NCBI GenBank assembly: GCA_031429105.1
Contig: JANOYV010000066.1
Coordinates: 1-64,000, forward strand
DNA: 64,000 nucleotides
Source of the DNA: JAKFWF01 sp031429105
GTDB taxonomy: Bacteria > Pseudomonadota > Alphaproteobacteria > Rhizobiales > Hyphomicrobiaceae
Reading direction: 5' to 3'
Under the pieces are notes generated by a model. The model did no database searches, had not been told where the DNA came from, and worked only from the letters and a program-made list of their open reading frames with translations. Shown here piece by piece: positions 27,470 to 36,300 of the stretch. Numbering within the stretch: the stretch's first letter is position 1; every line of letters starts with the position of its first letter. Position numbers and translations under genes: made by a program.

Positions 27470-29890
27470 ATGAACCAACGGGACCTGGATGATCTGAACC
27501 GCATGACAGAACGCAAACCGCCGCCGTTGCCACCGCGCCAACCGACGAGGCCGCCAAGCCTGGAAGAGTTCCGGCCGCATAGTGAGCGCACGGGCAGTCC
27601 GTTGCAGAAACTGCGGCCGCCGGGTGGACAGCCGCGTCGAGCAGATGCGGGTGGTCAATCCCAACGACCGATGCAGTCGGCAGGCTATCGTCCAACGGCG
27701 CCACGACGCCACGAACAGGAACGAGATCGTCGGTCCTGGCCGATGGCGATTTTGCTGTGGGGTGGCCTCAGCCTCGGCGGTCTTATGGGTGCAGCCGTAC
27801 TCGCATTGATGGTGTGGTCGCCAGCCAACCTCGTGCGCGATCAACTCGTTGCACGCGTGAAGGCGAAAACCGGGCGCGATCTCGTGATCGCGGGCCCAAC
27901 GTCGCTGTCGTTTTATCCAAGCCTTGCGATCTCGATGCGCGACGTCACCCTGTCAGCGCCAGCTGCCATGGGGGGCGCGCCCATCGCGACCATGCAGGCG
28001 CTTGAAGCATCCGTGCCGCTGCTGCCGCTGTTGCAAAAACAGGTGAACGTCGAGCGTCTCGTGTTGCGAAAGCCGGTGATCGATCTGCGGGTCGATGCCA
28101 GCGGGCGGCGCAGCTGGGATTTCGCAGCACTTGATCAGCTAAAGCTGATCCAGCTTGCCCAGGCAACCACCGGGCGACCCGGCCAGATCCCGAAGGAGTT
28201 GCAGGACTTCGTCAAGTCCGCCAACCCAGATAGCCGTGAGGCGACCGTTTCGAAAGGTCCGCTGGCAGCGCTTGAAAGCCTGTCGCTCGAAGATGTGCGC
28301 GTCGAAGGCGGCACTCTACGTTATGGCGACGAGCGCACGGGTGCGACTGAGGAAATCCAAACGCTTGATGCGCGACTTTCGCTAACCAGTATTTCCAGTC
28401 CGCTCGATGCCAAGGGCAGTCTCGTCTGGCGTGGCGAGCCGCTGGCGTTCGACGCACGGTTGGCCTCGCCGAAACTCTTGAGTGAAGATCGCTCAGCGCG
28501 TCTCGCCTTGAAGGTCACCGGGCGGGTGGCCGACATTGACTATGACGGCGCGATCACGCTCGGACGTAGCCCAGAGGTCGAAGGCACGATTGCACTTAAA
28601 TCGCCATCGCTGAAAGCACTGGCGGCACTCATTGGCGCGACGATGCCGGATGCGGGTGGCATCAACACCGCAAGCCTCAACGGACGCTTAAAAGCCAACG
28701 AGGGTGCGGTGTCGATTTCCGACATGACCCTTGGTCTTGATAATTTGACCGCGCAAGGTGCGATTACGGTTGAACCTCGTGCGGTGCGACCGATGATCCG
28801 CGGTACTTTGCAGTTGGCCGAGCTCGATCTCAATCGGTTCACATTGCCGACCGCTGGCGCTGCACCCGCACCGTCGAAGGCGCGCGCTGCTCCGATCCAA
28901 CGGATTGCGCCAGCCGGCAAGCCCGCCCAATCAATCGAAGATTTGCTGAAGGCCAATCCAGGTCAACCAGCGCCCGGACCGCGTGTTCAAGGTTATACCC
29001 AGCGTGCTGGGTGGAGCGACGAGCCGATTGATCTGTCAGCCTTCAGGTTGTTCGATGCCGATTTGAAACTGGCACTCGGACGGCTCATTTATCGCGACAT
29101 CAAGGTCGGCCAAACGCAAATGCGGGTCGGGCTCAAGGATCGCGCGCTGACGGCCCACTTCGACGATGTTCAATTGTACGATGGGCGTGGCCGGGGGCTG
29201 TTGACGATCGATGGCGCAGCCGCAGTTCCCGTGATCGGCGCTAACCTTGCGATCGATGGTACGTCGGCTGCTCCATTGTTGAAAGATGCTGCCAACTTCG
29301 AGTGGGTGGCTGGACGCGCCAAGGTCAATTTCGCGGTCGGCGGCCAAGGCCAGACCGAGCACCAGATCATGGCGTCGTTACAGGGTAAAGCCGACGTGCA
29401 ATTCAAGGATGGCGCGGTTGTCGGCTACAATGTGCAGAAGATCCTGAATGGGTTGATGCAAGGCCGGTTTTCCGGCCTTGATCGCCAGCCGACCGAGAAG
29501 ACCGACTTCAGTGAGATGGCGGCGAGCTTCACGATCCAGAATGGCGTGGCATCGAACAAGGATCTACGTCTCGTGAGCCCATCGCTACGCATCACGGGAG
29601 CGGGCTCGGCCAATCTCGGGGATCGCATGATCGATTACACGCTGCGTCCGAAGCTCGTTGGCCAGACAGCAACCCAAGGTGCGCCTGCAGATGCGACCGG
29701 TCTCGAGATCCCAGTGAAGCTTACCGGCTCATGGGACAAGCCGACCATTCAGCCGGATATCGATGGCGTGTTGAAAAATCCGGAGCAGGCCGTCGATACG
29801 ATCAAGCAACTGGGCAAGCAGTTCAAGGACGGCAACCCCGACGCCATGAACAAGGCGAAGGATCTGCTCAATCAATTTCTGAAGCGTTAG
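27470..29890 (+). CDS. AsmA-family protein
   Basis: This 806-residue protein has a Pro/Arg-rich cytoplasmic N-terminus (about residues 1-85), one membrane helix (about 86-112) and a large periplasmic region. The first domain starts ARVKAKTGRDLVIAGP and LSFYPSLAISMRDVTLSAP, diagnostic for AsmA. The C-terminal AsmA_2-like part has GKADVQFKDGAVVGYNVQKIL and ends with DYTLRPKLVG. AsmA-like proteins of this kind are linked to outer membrane assembly and phospholipid transport. No clear ribosome binding site precedes the ATG at 27470; an ATG at 27503 is an alternative. Confidence 0.92.
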   Translation: MNQRDLDDLNRMTERKPPPLPPRQPTRPPSLEEFRPHSERTGSPLQKLRPPGGQPRRADAGGQSQRPMQSAGYRPTAPRRHEQERDRRSWPMAILLWGGLSLGGLMGAAVLALMVWSPANLVRDQLVARVKAKTGRDLVIAGPTSLSFYPSLAISMRDVTLSAPAAMGGAPIATMQALEASVPLLPLLQKQVNVERLVLRKPVIDLRVDASGRRSWDFAALDQLKLIQLAQATTGRPGQIPKELQDFVKSANPDSREATVSKGPLAALESLSLEDVRVEGGTLRYGDERTGATEEIQTLDARLSLTSISSPLDAKGSLVWRGEPLAFDARLASPKLLSEDRSARLALKVTGRVADIDYDGAITLGRSPEVEGTIALKSPSLKALAALIGATMPDAGGINTASLNGRLKANEGAVSISDMTLGLDNLTAQGAITVEPRAVRPMIRGTLQLAELDLNRFTLPTAGAAPAPSKARAAPIQRIAPAGKPAQSIEDLLKANPGQPAPGPRVQGYTQRAGWSDEPIDLSAFRLFDADLKLALGRLIYRDIKVGQTQMRVGLKDRALTAHFDDVQLYDGRGRGLLTIDGAAAVPVIGANLAIDGTSAAPLLKDAANFEWVAGRAKVNFAVGGQGQTEHQIMASLQGKADVQFKDGAVVGYNVQKILNGLMQGRFSGLDRQPTEKTDFSEMAASFTIQNGVASNKDLRLVSPSLRITGAGSANLGDRMIDYTLRPKLVGQTATQGAPADATGLEIPVKLTGSWDKPTIQPDIDGVLKNPEQAVDTIKQLGKQFKDGNPDAMNKAKDLLNQFLKR

Positions 29891-29901
29891 GCAGTTCCTA
29901 A

Positions 29902-29923
29902 AACGGCAGGTGATCGTGCCGTT
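29902..29923. terminator. Small inverted repeat between convergent asmA-like and soxD genes
   Basis: A seven-base stem (AACGGCA and TGCCGTT) with an eight-base loop lies in the 36-base gap between two convergent genes. Its place suggests a two-way terminator, but there is no T-run on either strand, so the support is modest. Confidence 0.4.
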
Positions 29924-29926
29924 CGA

Positions 29927-30598
29927 TCAATCGACCTTCGGGCCGGTTTTTATATCGGGTGTTACGGCCAACGCCTGCGCCCGATTGAGCACTGCGGTTT
30001 CTTTCTTGCAGTCCTTCATGCAGGGCTTCGCGTTCCAGAAATGCTTTTCAGCAACCTCCCGGTCATCGTTATAGAACTGACCGGCATTGGGCATTTTGAT
30101 TGCAGGCAGCGTCGTTGCGTTCAGCTCGAACTTCGCGTCGACGATGATGTCGCTAAGTTGCAGCACATAGGCCGTCACAGCGTAAAGTTCATCGTTGCTC
30201 AGCGATTGCGCATTGCCGAATGGCATGGCCCGTTTGATGTAGTCGAAAATCGTTGTTGCGTAAGGCCAGTATGATCCGACCGTTTTATCAGGTCGATCAT
30301 TCTTCATCGTGCCGATGCCGCCAGCCAGCACTGGCCATCGGTCGCGACCCTCGCCGAATTCGCCATGGCACGCTGCACATTGGGTCTGGTAGATTTCCTC
30401 GCCAAGGGCCGCTGTGCCCCGGCCAGGTGGTAGACCCTGACCGTCGGGGCGCGCATCGATGTCCCAAGCTTTCACTTCATGGGCGAGCGCGTCGCGACCA
30501 AGCCCAAGTTTTTGCGCAAAGGCTGAGCTGACAACAGCGGGTGCAAGACTAATGGCAATCGCGAATACAGCCGCCGAGAGATTACGAAATCTCGACAT
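29927..30598 (-). CDS. soxD: SoxD-like sulfur dehydrogenase cytochrome c subunit, monoheme
   Basis: SoxD is the electron-accepting cytochrome of the SoxCD sulfur dehydrogenase, which oxidises the sulfane sulfur held on SoxY. From the ATG at 30598 the protein is 223 residues, with a signal peptide (about 1-29) and one heme site CAACH (74-78). The likely axial Met is at 125 (RAMPFG). The C-terminal CMKDC (193-197) is a CxxxC pair and not a heme motif. The Paracoccus protein is longer and diheme, so this is a short form. The start overlaps the soxC end by 17 bases, so the two are translationally coupled. Confidence 0.9.
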   Translation of the reverse strand: MSRFRNLSAAVFAIAISLAPAVVSSAFAQKLGLGRDALAHEVKAWDIDARPDGQGLPPGRGTAALGEEIYQTQCAACHGEFGEGRDRWPVLAGGIGTMKNDRPDKTVGSYWPYATTIFDYIKRAMPFGNAQSLSNDELYAVTAYVLQLSDIIVDAKFELNATTLPAIKMPNAGQFYNDDREVAEKHFWNAKPCMKDCKKETAVLNRAQALAVTPDIKTGPKVD

Positions 30599-31889
30599 TT
30601 TCCGTCTCCCCGGTTGAACGCACCAGCCACGTCTGGATGCCGTTGTTATGATAAATGTTGTTGACGCCTCGGACCTTGCGCAGTTCGTCTTTGGTCGGTT
30701 GGACGTAGCCGGTTTCATCGTGCGCACGGGATTGGACCAGCAACTCTTTGCCCTGCCAGTCGAAGTCGACGTAGAACCGCGCAATCGATTTATCGAGCAC
30801 TGGGCCGTCGATACGTGCTTCCTGCCAGTTTTTGCCACCGTCCAGGGTCACGTCAACGCGCCTGATGCGACCGCGGCCCGACCAGGCGATGCCGGTCAAT
30901 ACATTGCGACCTTTGGCAATCAATGGGGCCTCGGGCGACGGACCGGTGATCACCGATTTGGCATCCATCACGAAGGTGAAGCGGCGGGCACGGCCATCAG
31001 TCATCAAGGTGGTGTATTTCGATGTTTCCTCGTGCGTGTGCCAGGGTTGATCACCAACTTCGATTCGACGAAGCCACTTGACCCATAGATTGCCTTCCCA
31101 GCCCGGCACGACGAGACGCACCGGATAGCCTTGCTCAGTCCGCAGTGCCTCGCCATTCATTTTGAAAGCGATTAGGCAATCCTTCATTGCCTTCTCGATC
31201 GGAATCGAACGGGTCATGGCCGACGCGTCGGCGCCTTCGGCCAGCAGCCACTTGCCTGTCGGTTTGACGCCTGCCTCGTCCAGCAAGGCCTTGAGGGGCA
31301 CGCCTGTATACATCACGTTGTGGATCATGCCGTGGGTAAACTGACAGCTGTTGAGTTGTGCGCCGCGCCACTCCATGCCTGAGTTGGCCGCGCATTCGAG
31401 AAAGTGCACACGGTTGGTGCGCGGCATTCGCATGATATCGCCAACCGTGAATATCAGCGGCTTGTCGACAAGGCCGTGGATCATCAACCGATGGTCGGCC
31501 GGGTTGATGACAGCAGCCCCTCCGTGGTGGCGCTCGAAGCAAAGTCCATTCGGCGTGATAATGCCATCGAGTGCATGGAGCGGCGTAAAATTGACGGAAC
31601 TCTCGCGCGAAGGCGTCAGCCATTCGACATCGCGGCGGATGACATTTTTCTCGAATTTGGAGGGGCGACCGTAGGGATGCGATGCGACTCCATCGCCTAA
31701 AACCTTGGTCCAGTCTGGCACGTTCGGCGGCAGGTTCTTGGGGTTGCCGGATGCTGCGACCAACGCTGGGTCGGCAGACTGGGCTGCAGTTGTTCCAGCC
31801 AGAACGCCACCAATCGATGCACCGAGAAACGCGCGGCGCGTTGCAGCTTGCCGAGCGCTTGCTCCATTGTTTTTACTGATCTTCGACAC
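30582..31889 (-). CDS. soxC: SoxC, molybdenum subunit of sulfur dehydrogenase
   Basis: SoxC is a sulfite-oxidase-fold protein that acts with SoxD on SoxY-bound sulfur. The 435-residue protein has a twin-arginine-like leader (ATRRAFLGASIGG), as needed for export with its cofactor. The molybdenum-binding cysteine is Cys166 in HFLECAANSGM. The C-terminal dimerisation domain (from about 295) contains GRIRRVDVTLDGGKNW. The start is GTG at 31889 with GGAGG five bases upstream. The neighbouring soxD and soxB separate it from free-standing sulfite dehydrogenases. It lies 27 bases after soxB. Confidence 0.95.
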   Translation of the reverse strand: MSKISKNNGASARQAATRRAFLGASIGGVLAGTTAAQSADPALVAASGNPKNLPPNVPDWTKVLGDGVASHPYGRPSKFEKNVIRRDVEWLTPSRESSVNFTPLHALDGIITPNGLCFERHHGGAAVINPADHRLMIHGLVDKPLIFTVGDIMRMPRTNRVHFLECAANSGMEWRGAQLNSCQFTHGMIHNVMYTGVPLKALLDEAGVKPTGKWLLAEGADASAMTRSIPIEKAMKDCLIAFKMNGEALRTEQGYPVRLVVPGWEGNLWVKWLRRIEVGDQPWHTHEETSKYTTLMTDGRARRFTFVMDAKSVITGPSPEAPLIAKGRNVLTGIAWSGRGRIRRVDVTLDGGKNWQEARIDGPVLDKSIARFYVDFDWQGKELLVQSRAHDETGYVQPTKDELRKVRGVNNIYHNNGIQTWLVRSTGETENVEIS

Positions 31890-31916
31890 AGCCGCCTCCG
31901 GATCGCTGGAAAACCC

Positions 31917-33608
31917 TTACGCGCCGATTAGCTTAACGGCGTCGTTCGGTTTGATTTCTACGGTTTTTATGTTGGCTAAATGCTTCTCGACGACCTGCCA
32001 GATCGGCGGCCCCTCGGTGCCTTCGTTGACGCTTGCCCAACCGGCGACGACATACTCGCGTGATGCATCGATCGGCTTGCCTGATTTGAGATGGGTCATG
32101 TTCGATATACGGTGACCGACGCCTGCCGCCACATTCAGTGTAAAGCCTAAGCCACCCGTGCGTACCATGTCGCCGCCCTGTTGATAGAACGGGTCCGGGT
32201 TGAACAAATTGTCGGCAACATCCTCGAGGATTTCCTTGAGACGCTCACCGGTCATCTTAGTGCGGTAGCAATTCGGATAACTGACGGCACAGCCGTTGGT
32301 CACATCTTCGAAGGTGATGTCTTGATCCGGTAGAATGCTGTTGCCCCACCTTATGCCGGGTGACAACGAAATTTCGGCATCGCGTTCGACCAGCATGGCA
32401 TTGCAGTAAAGGTCATCAAGCGTGCCTGCGATATTGCCGCGGCGGTACAACAAGCCGCTGGAGCGGCCGAGCACGCGAGACAGATCGGCAGCATAGGGCT
32501 TGCGGACTTCTGCGATCTTCGCTGCCATTTCGGCATCCGGCGTGATCCAGTCGGAAAAGATCGGGATCAAACGGAAGCGGAAATCCTTGATTGCCTTGTT
32601 TCGGATATCGAGGTCGAGGCGGGATACGAACTTGCCGTGGCTCCCGGAAGAGACCAGTAAGGTTTTACCAACCTGAACCGCTTCTGGCACAGCATCGTGC
32701 GTGTGGCCCGTCAAGATAACGTCGATGCCTTGGACCAGGCGTGCCATCTTGCGATCAACGTCGAAGCCGTTATGCGACAACACGACAACCAGATCGGCGC
32801 CGCCCGCGCGCACCGCATTGACCTGCTTTTGCATGTCGTCGTCGCGAATGCCGAACGACCATTTCGGTATCATCCAGCGCGGGTTCGCAATCGGAGTGAA
32901 CGGGAATGCTTGGCCAATCACCGCAATTTTGATGCCGCCGCGCTCGAAAATCCTGTTCGGTTCGAACACTGGATCGTTGAACTCGGTCTCGCGCATGTTC
33001 TGCGCCAAAAACGGGAAGCCGAGCTTGCCCACGATCTCCTCGACGCGTTTTTGTCCGAGGGTGAATTCCCAGTGCCCGGTCATGGCGTCGGGTTTGAGGA
33101 GTGCCATACAGTCGACCATGTCCTGGCCTTGGGTCTGTAGCGCGGTCCAGCTGTTGGTCCAGGTGTCGCCGCCGTCGAGCATGAGGACCTTGTCACCTCT
33201 TGCCGCACGGATCGACTTCACGACGGTGGCAAGGCGGTCGAGGCCGCCCATTCGACCGTAGTTTTTGGCGAGCTCGGTGAAGTCCACACTGGTGAGCGCA
33301 TACGCGTTGGCCGACTTCGCCGGGATGCCGAACGACTTAAGAAAGCCGTCGCCGGTGATGTGGGGCACAAGGCCTTTCGCCTCGCCAACGCCAATGTTGA
33401 CACTCGGCTCACGGAAGTGGAGTGGCATCAACTGGCCATGGATATCGGTCAGGTGCACCAGGGTGACGTTGCCGATGGCATCGAACTTCAAAAGTTCGTC
33501 TTGGGTCAGGCGGCCTTGTGCAGCTACGCGGCCCAGTGAACCCATACCGCTCGACGCAATGGCCGATGCGGCAAATGCGGCTTGAGTAAACTCACGTCGC
33601 GTGATCAT
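31917..33608 (-). CDS. soxB: SoxB, thiosulfohydrolase
   Basis: SoxB hydrolyses the terminal sulfone from SoxY-bound intermediates, releasing sulfate in the periplasm. From the ATG at 33608 (TAGGAAA upstream) the protein is 563 residues with a twin-arginine leader (ITRREFTQAAF). It is a 5-prime-nucleotidase-fold enzyme. The two-manganese site residues are in LTDIHGQL (53-60), GGDTW (147-150 region), GHWEFTLG (178-185), LSHNG (277-281) and GHTHD (301-305). It is separated from soxZ by an intrinsic terminator and followed closely by soxC. Confidence 0.97.
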   Translation of the reverse strand: MITRREFTQAAFAASAIASSGMGSLGRVAAQGRLTQDELLKFDAIGNVTLVHLTDIHGQLMPLHFREPSVNIGVGEAKGLVPHITGDGFLKSFGIPAKSANAYALTSVDFTELAKNYGRMGGLDRLATVVKSIRAARGDKVLMLDGGDTWTNSWTALQTQGQDMVDCMALLKPDAMTGHWEFTLGQKRVEEIVGKLGFPFLAQNMRETEFNDPVFEPNRIFERGGIKIAVIGQAFPFTPIANPRWMIPKWSFGIRDDDMQKQVNAVRAGGADLVVVLSHNGFDVDRKMARLVQGIDVILTGHTHDAVPEAVQVGKTLLVSSGSHGKFVSRLDLDIRNKAIKDFRFRLIPIFSDWITPDAEMAAKIAEVRKPYAADLSRVLGRSSGLLYRRGNIAGTLDDLYCNAMLVERDAEISLSPGIRWGNSILPDQDITFEDVTNGCAVSYPNCYRTKMTGERLKEILEDVADNLFNPDPFYQQGGDMVRTGGLGFTLNVAAGVGHRISNMTHLKSGKPIDASREYVVAGWASVNEGTEGPPIWQVVEKHLANIKTVEIKPNDAVKLIGA

Positions 33609-33629
33609 CGCATTTCCTAGGATGAAACG

Positions 33630-33662
33630 CTCAAACACATGCGAATAAATCTATGTGTTGAG
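33630..33662. promoter_or_regulatory. Inverted repeat upstream of soxB
   Basis: The arms CTCAAACACAT and ATGTGTTGAG pair with one bulged base around a ten-base AT-rich spacer. The repeat lies between the soxZ-soxB terminator and the soxB ribosome binding site. It could be a regulator-binding site for an internal soxB promoter, or an RNA hairpin that stabilises the processed soxBCD message. Sequence alone does not decide. Confidence 0.45.
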
Positions 33663-33665
33663 TGG

Positions 33666-33700
33666 AAAAAGAGGCCCGACAGACGCGGCCTGCCGGGCCT
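33666..33700 (-). terminator. Intrinsic terminator between soxZ and soxB
   Basis: On the minus strand a GC-rich hairpin (outer stem AGGCCCG and CGGGCCT, inner CAG/CTG pairing) starts about ten bases after the soxZ stop and is followed by CTTTTTCC. A stem with a five-T run is the form of a Rho-independent terminator. It would end most soxYZ transcripts before soxBCD. Confidence 0.75.
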
Positions 33701-33709
33701 ATCAATAGT

Positions 33710-34036
33710 TCAGCCGATGGTGATTTTCTGCTCGGACTTGTAGATTGAGCCATCGTCGTCGGTCCAGGCGAACTCGAAGGTGCCGGCTTCCGGAACTTTA
33801 ACAAAAAATGATTGATACGGGTTGGCAGAAATCGCTGGATGCCAATCGGCGCGAAAGATTTCCTTCCCGTTGAATGTGGCTTTGAACGCCTTGATGATCT
33901 TGCGCGGGATCACCTTACCATCCTTGTCCTTGCGATTGCCCGATTCCATTTCGTGGCTGATCAGCGTTTTGACTTCAATGACCTCGCCAGCCTTCGCGGT
34001 GGCTGGCATTCTGATGCGGGGCGTTGGGGTTGCCAT
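33710..34036 (-). CDS. soxZ: SoxZ, sulfur carrier complex subunit
   Basis: SoxZ forms the SoxYZ carrier that holds sulfur intermediates in the periplasm. From the ATG at 34036 (AGGACA eight bases upstream) the protein is 108 residues, one immunoglobulin-like domain. It has the family segments RIRMPATAKAGEVIEVKTLI, HEMESGNR and FSFVW-like FEFAWTDDDG. As usual it has no signal peptide and is expected to be exported with SoxY. It follows soxY by 57 bases. Confidence 0.97.
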   Translation of the reverse strand: MATPTPRIRMPATAKAGEVIEVKTLISHEMESGNRKDKDGKVIPRKIIKAFKATFNGKEIFRADWHPAISANPYQSFFVKVPEAGTFEFAWTDDDGSIYKSEQKITIG

Positions 34037-34093
34037 GATGTGCATGTCCTCGAATGACTTATGTTTGAACGGCGGTATTGCGTTACGGGCGGT

Positions 34094-34555
34094 CTAGCCG
34101 CCGCATCCGCCGATCGTCACCTTCACTTCGCGCTTGGTTGTAAAGAGCGTGCCATCGGACATTTCCGCAATCGCTACAATGTTTTGTGTCTGCGCCAGCC
34201 GCATGCGGATTTGAACGGAGGCTTTGGGTATCAGCGGCGTGAAGTAGAAAGAGGCAACGCCTGGGTTTGGGTTGCCATCGGCGAAGACGTGGAGCGCCTT
34301 GACGTAGTTTGCGTCGGTCATCGGGCTATCGACATCGATGCCGAGTGGTACAACGAGACCGTTCTCGGCGATTGATGGCAGATCGAGTTTGATTTTACCC
34401 TCGGCAAGCGTCTTGCCAGCATAAAGTTTCTGAATCTCAGCCTCAACTTGGGCAGGCGCCGCGCTGGCAAGCCGTGGTGCGATGAGTGCGGCAACCGCGG
34501 CAATAGCGGCGGCACTCAGTACGCCTCTGCGGTCCATGTCTTTCAACGATTTCAT
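34094..34555 (-). CDS. soxY: SoxY, thiosulfate-oxidation carrier protein
   Basis: SoxY carries the sulfur substrate on a C-terminal cysteine. The 153-residue protein has a twin-arginine leader (MDRRGVLSAAA), which exports the SoxYZ dimer. It ends with the swinging-arm sequence TIGGCGG, with Cys151 as the attachment site. The ATG at 34555 is used; a GTG one codon upstream (34558) is better spaced from GGGAG and could be the true start. It is the first gene of the minus-strand sox operon. Confidence 0.97.
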   Translation of the reverse strand: MKSLKDMDRRGVLSAAAIAAVAALIAPRLASAAPAQVEAEIQKLYAGKTLAEGKIKLDLPSIAENGLVVPLGIDVDSPMTDANYVKALHVFADGNPNPGVASFYFTPLIPKASVQIRMRLAQTQNIVAIAEMSDGTLFTTKREVKVTIGGCGG

Positions 34556-34779
34556 CACGGAGTTCGCTCCCTAAAGTGCCAGCTTTTTTGACGTGCCTGA
34601 AGGCATCGTGCGTGGCTGATCAGCATGCCTTGCCATATTCAGTTTTTTATATGTAATGTGCAGGAGCATGCAAGCGCAAAATCGCAGAAGCTGGCGAAGC
34701 GTCGACGCGTATTGATGCGTAAAATCAAAAAGCACTGCGCGAACAAGTTCCTTCAACGCGCAGCACTTAGGGGAAACGA
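34556..34779. promoter_or_regulatory. Divergent control region between soxY and soxA
   Basis: These 224 bases separate the two sox transcription units and must carry both promoters. An AT-rich inverted repeat, CATAT (34634-34638) and ATATG (34649-34653), lies near the middle and is a candidate site for the ArsR-type regulator encoded downstream of soxX. The match is short, so the operator call is tentative. No coding sequence is supported here. Confidence 0.5.
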
Positions 34780-35649
34780 ATGCGATATCAAAGTTGGTCG
34801 ATCGGGCGGTTGATTTCTGCGGCAACCCTCGTGCTACTGGTCATGGCGCTTATACTGCCGCTGGGGCTGGTATCGCCCAAGGTCGCAGCGCAGGCCACCG
34901 TCGTGGATAGTGAGAAGGAAATCGAGCGCTACCGGGCGATGATCTCGGATCCGTTCTCCAACCCCGGCTTTTTGAACGTGGATCGTGGTGAAATCCTGTG
35001 GAAGGCAGTTGCCGGAACCAAGAAAGTCTCACTTGAGGCGTGTGATTTGGGATTAGGCGTCGGCAAGATCGACGGTGCCTATGGCCGATTGCCACGCTAC
35101 TTCGCCGACGCTGATCGCGTACTTGATCTTGAGCAGCGACTGCTTTGGTGCATGACGAATGTACAAGACGCGGATACTAAAGAGGTCATCAGTCGCCGCT
35201 TTTCATCACCCGGCAAATCATCAGACATGGAAGATTTGGTGGCGTACATCGCTAACAAGTCGAACGGCACACGGCTTGAGCCACAACTCAAGCATCCAAA
35301 AGAGCAGGAAATGCTCGCCGTCGGCGAGGCGATGTTCTTTCGGCGCGCATCGATTAGTGATTTCTCTTGTGCGACGTGCCATGCCGAAGAGGGCAAACGT
35401 ATTCGTCTGCAAGGCCTGCCTAACCTTTCTAAGCCAAGCAAGGTCGCGCAGGAAACGATGGGGTCGTGGCCGACGTATCGGGTCTCGCAAAGCCAATTGC
35501 GCACCATGCAGCACCGTCTTTGGGACTGCTACCGCCAGATGCGAATGCCGGCCCCGGATTATGCATCAGACGGGCTGACAGCACTCACCGTTTATCTGAA
35601 TACACAAGCTGCGGGGGCCGAAATCAACGTGCCCTCGATCAAGCGCTGA
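34780..35649 (+). CDS. soxA: SoxA, sulfur oxidation cytochrome c (single-heme type)
   Basis: SoxAX couples thiosulfate to the SoxY cysteine. The 289-residue SoxA has a signal peptide (about residues 1-38) and one heme motif CATCH (197-201) in the C-terminal domain. The cysteine ligand of that heme is Cys250 in RLWDCYRQM. In the N-terminal domain, where diheme SoxA has a second heme motif, only lone cysteines (88 and 124) remain, probably a disulfide. GGGG lies six bases before the ATG. soxX follows after ten bases. Confidence 0.95.
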   Translation: MRYQSWSIGRLISAATLVLLVMALILPLGLVSPKVAAQATVVDSEKEIERYRAMISDPFSNPGFLNVDRGEILWKAVAGTKKVSLEACDLGLGVGKIDGAYGRLPRYFADADRVLDLEQRLLWCMTNVQDADTKEVISRRFSSPGKSSDMEDLVAYIANKSNGTRLEPQLKHPKEQEMLAVGEAMFFRRASISDFSCATCHAEEGKRIRLQGLPNLSKPSKVAQETMGSWPTYRVSQSQLRTMQHRLWDCYRQMRMPAPDYASDGLTALTVYLNTQAAGAEINVPSIKR

Positions 35650-35659
35650 GGGGCCCAAA

Positions 35660-36274
35660 ATGATGCGAACACTGTTACTAACGTTACTCGTGGCGTCCTT
35701 CGCGACGGTCGCTTGCGCACAGCAGGCGGTGAAGGTTGATCCATCCGTGGTCGATGCCATCATCAAGGGCACATTCAAATCGGCCCCCGAAGCGTGGCTA
35801 GCACGCGTGGTGCAGGACGAGACGCAGAAAGCTTGCTCGCAATATCGCAATGATTTACCGGCCGTTGAATTCGATAAGGTGCAAAAGCGCGAACAAGCGA
35901 CGCTCGTGTTTCCAGCTGACGGCCAAGTGCTCGGCGACTGGAAGAACGGTGAGAAGGTTGCGCAAACCGGCGTCGGAGGCCAGTTCTCCGATGGTCCCGA
36001 TACGGTTGCTGGCGGCAACTGTTATGCGTGCCATCAGATGAAAAAAGCCGAGTTGAGCTACGGCACGTTGGGGCCGAGTTTGCTTGAGTATGGCAAGATC
36101 CGAAAGTTCGCCGCGGCTGATGCGAAGCAGGCCTATGCCAAAATCTACAATGCGCAATCGGTGCAGCCGTGCTCCAACATGCCTCGGTTTGGCTTTCACA
36201 AGTTCCTTACCGAACAGCAGATGAAGGACGTGACGGCCTACCTGTTCGACCCAGAGAGCCCGGTAAATAAATAA
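35660..36274 (+). CDS. soxX: SoxX, sulfur oxidation cytochrome c
   Basis: SoxX is the small electron-accepting partner of SoxA. The 204-residue protein has a signal peptide (about 1-20, ending VACAQQ), the heme site CYACH (121-125) and the axial methionine in CSNMPRFG. The region between the leader and the heme (about 25-110) is longer than in the smallest SoxX proteins, and resembles the larger type seen in some alphaproteobacteria. The ATG at 35660 has GAGGGG six bases upstream. Confidence 0.95.
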   Translation: MMRTLLLTLLVASFATVACAQQAVKVDPSVVDAIIKGTFKSAPEAWLARVVQDETQKACSQYRNDLPAVEFDKVQKREQATLVFPADGQVLGDWKNGEKVAQTGVGGQFSDGPDTVAGGNCYACHQMKKAELSYGTLGPSLLEYGKIRKFAAADAKQAYAKIYNAQSVQPCSNMPRFGFHKFLTEQQMKDVTAYLFDPESPVNK

Positions 36275-36300
36275 TCGGTCGCGCTAGCTGGACGGCAACG

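Noticed and set aside
30582..31889. soxC read as a free-standing sulfite dehydrogenase (SorA/YedY type)
   Set aside because: The overlap with a soxD-type cytochrome gene and the adjacent soxB favour SoxC.
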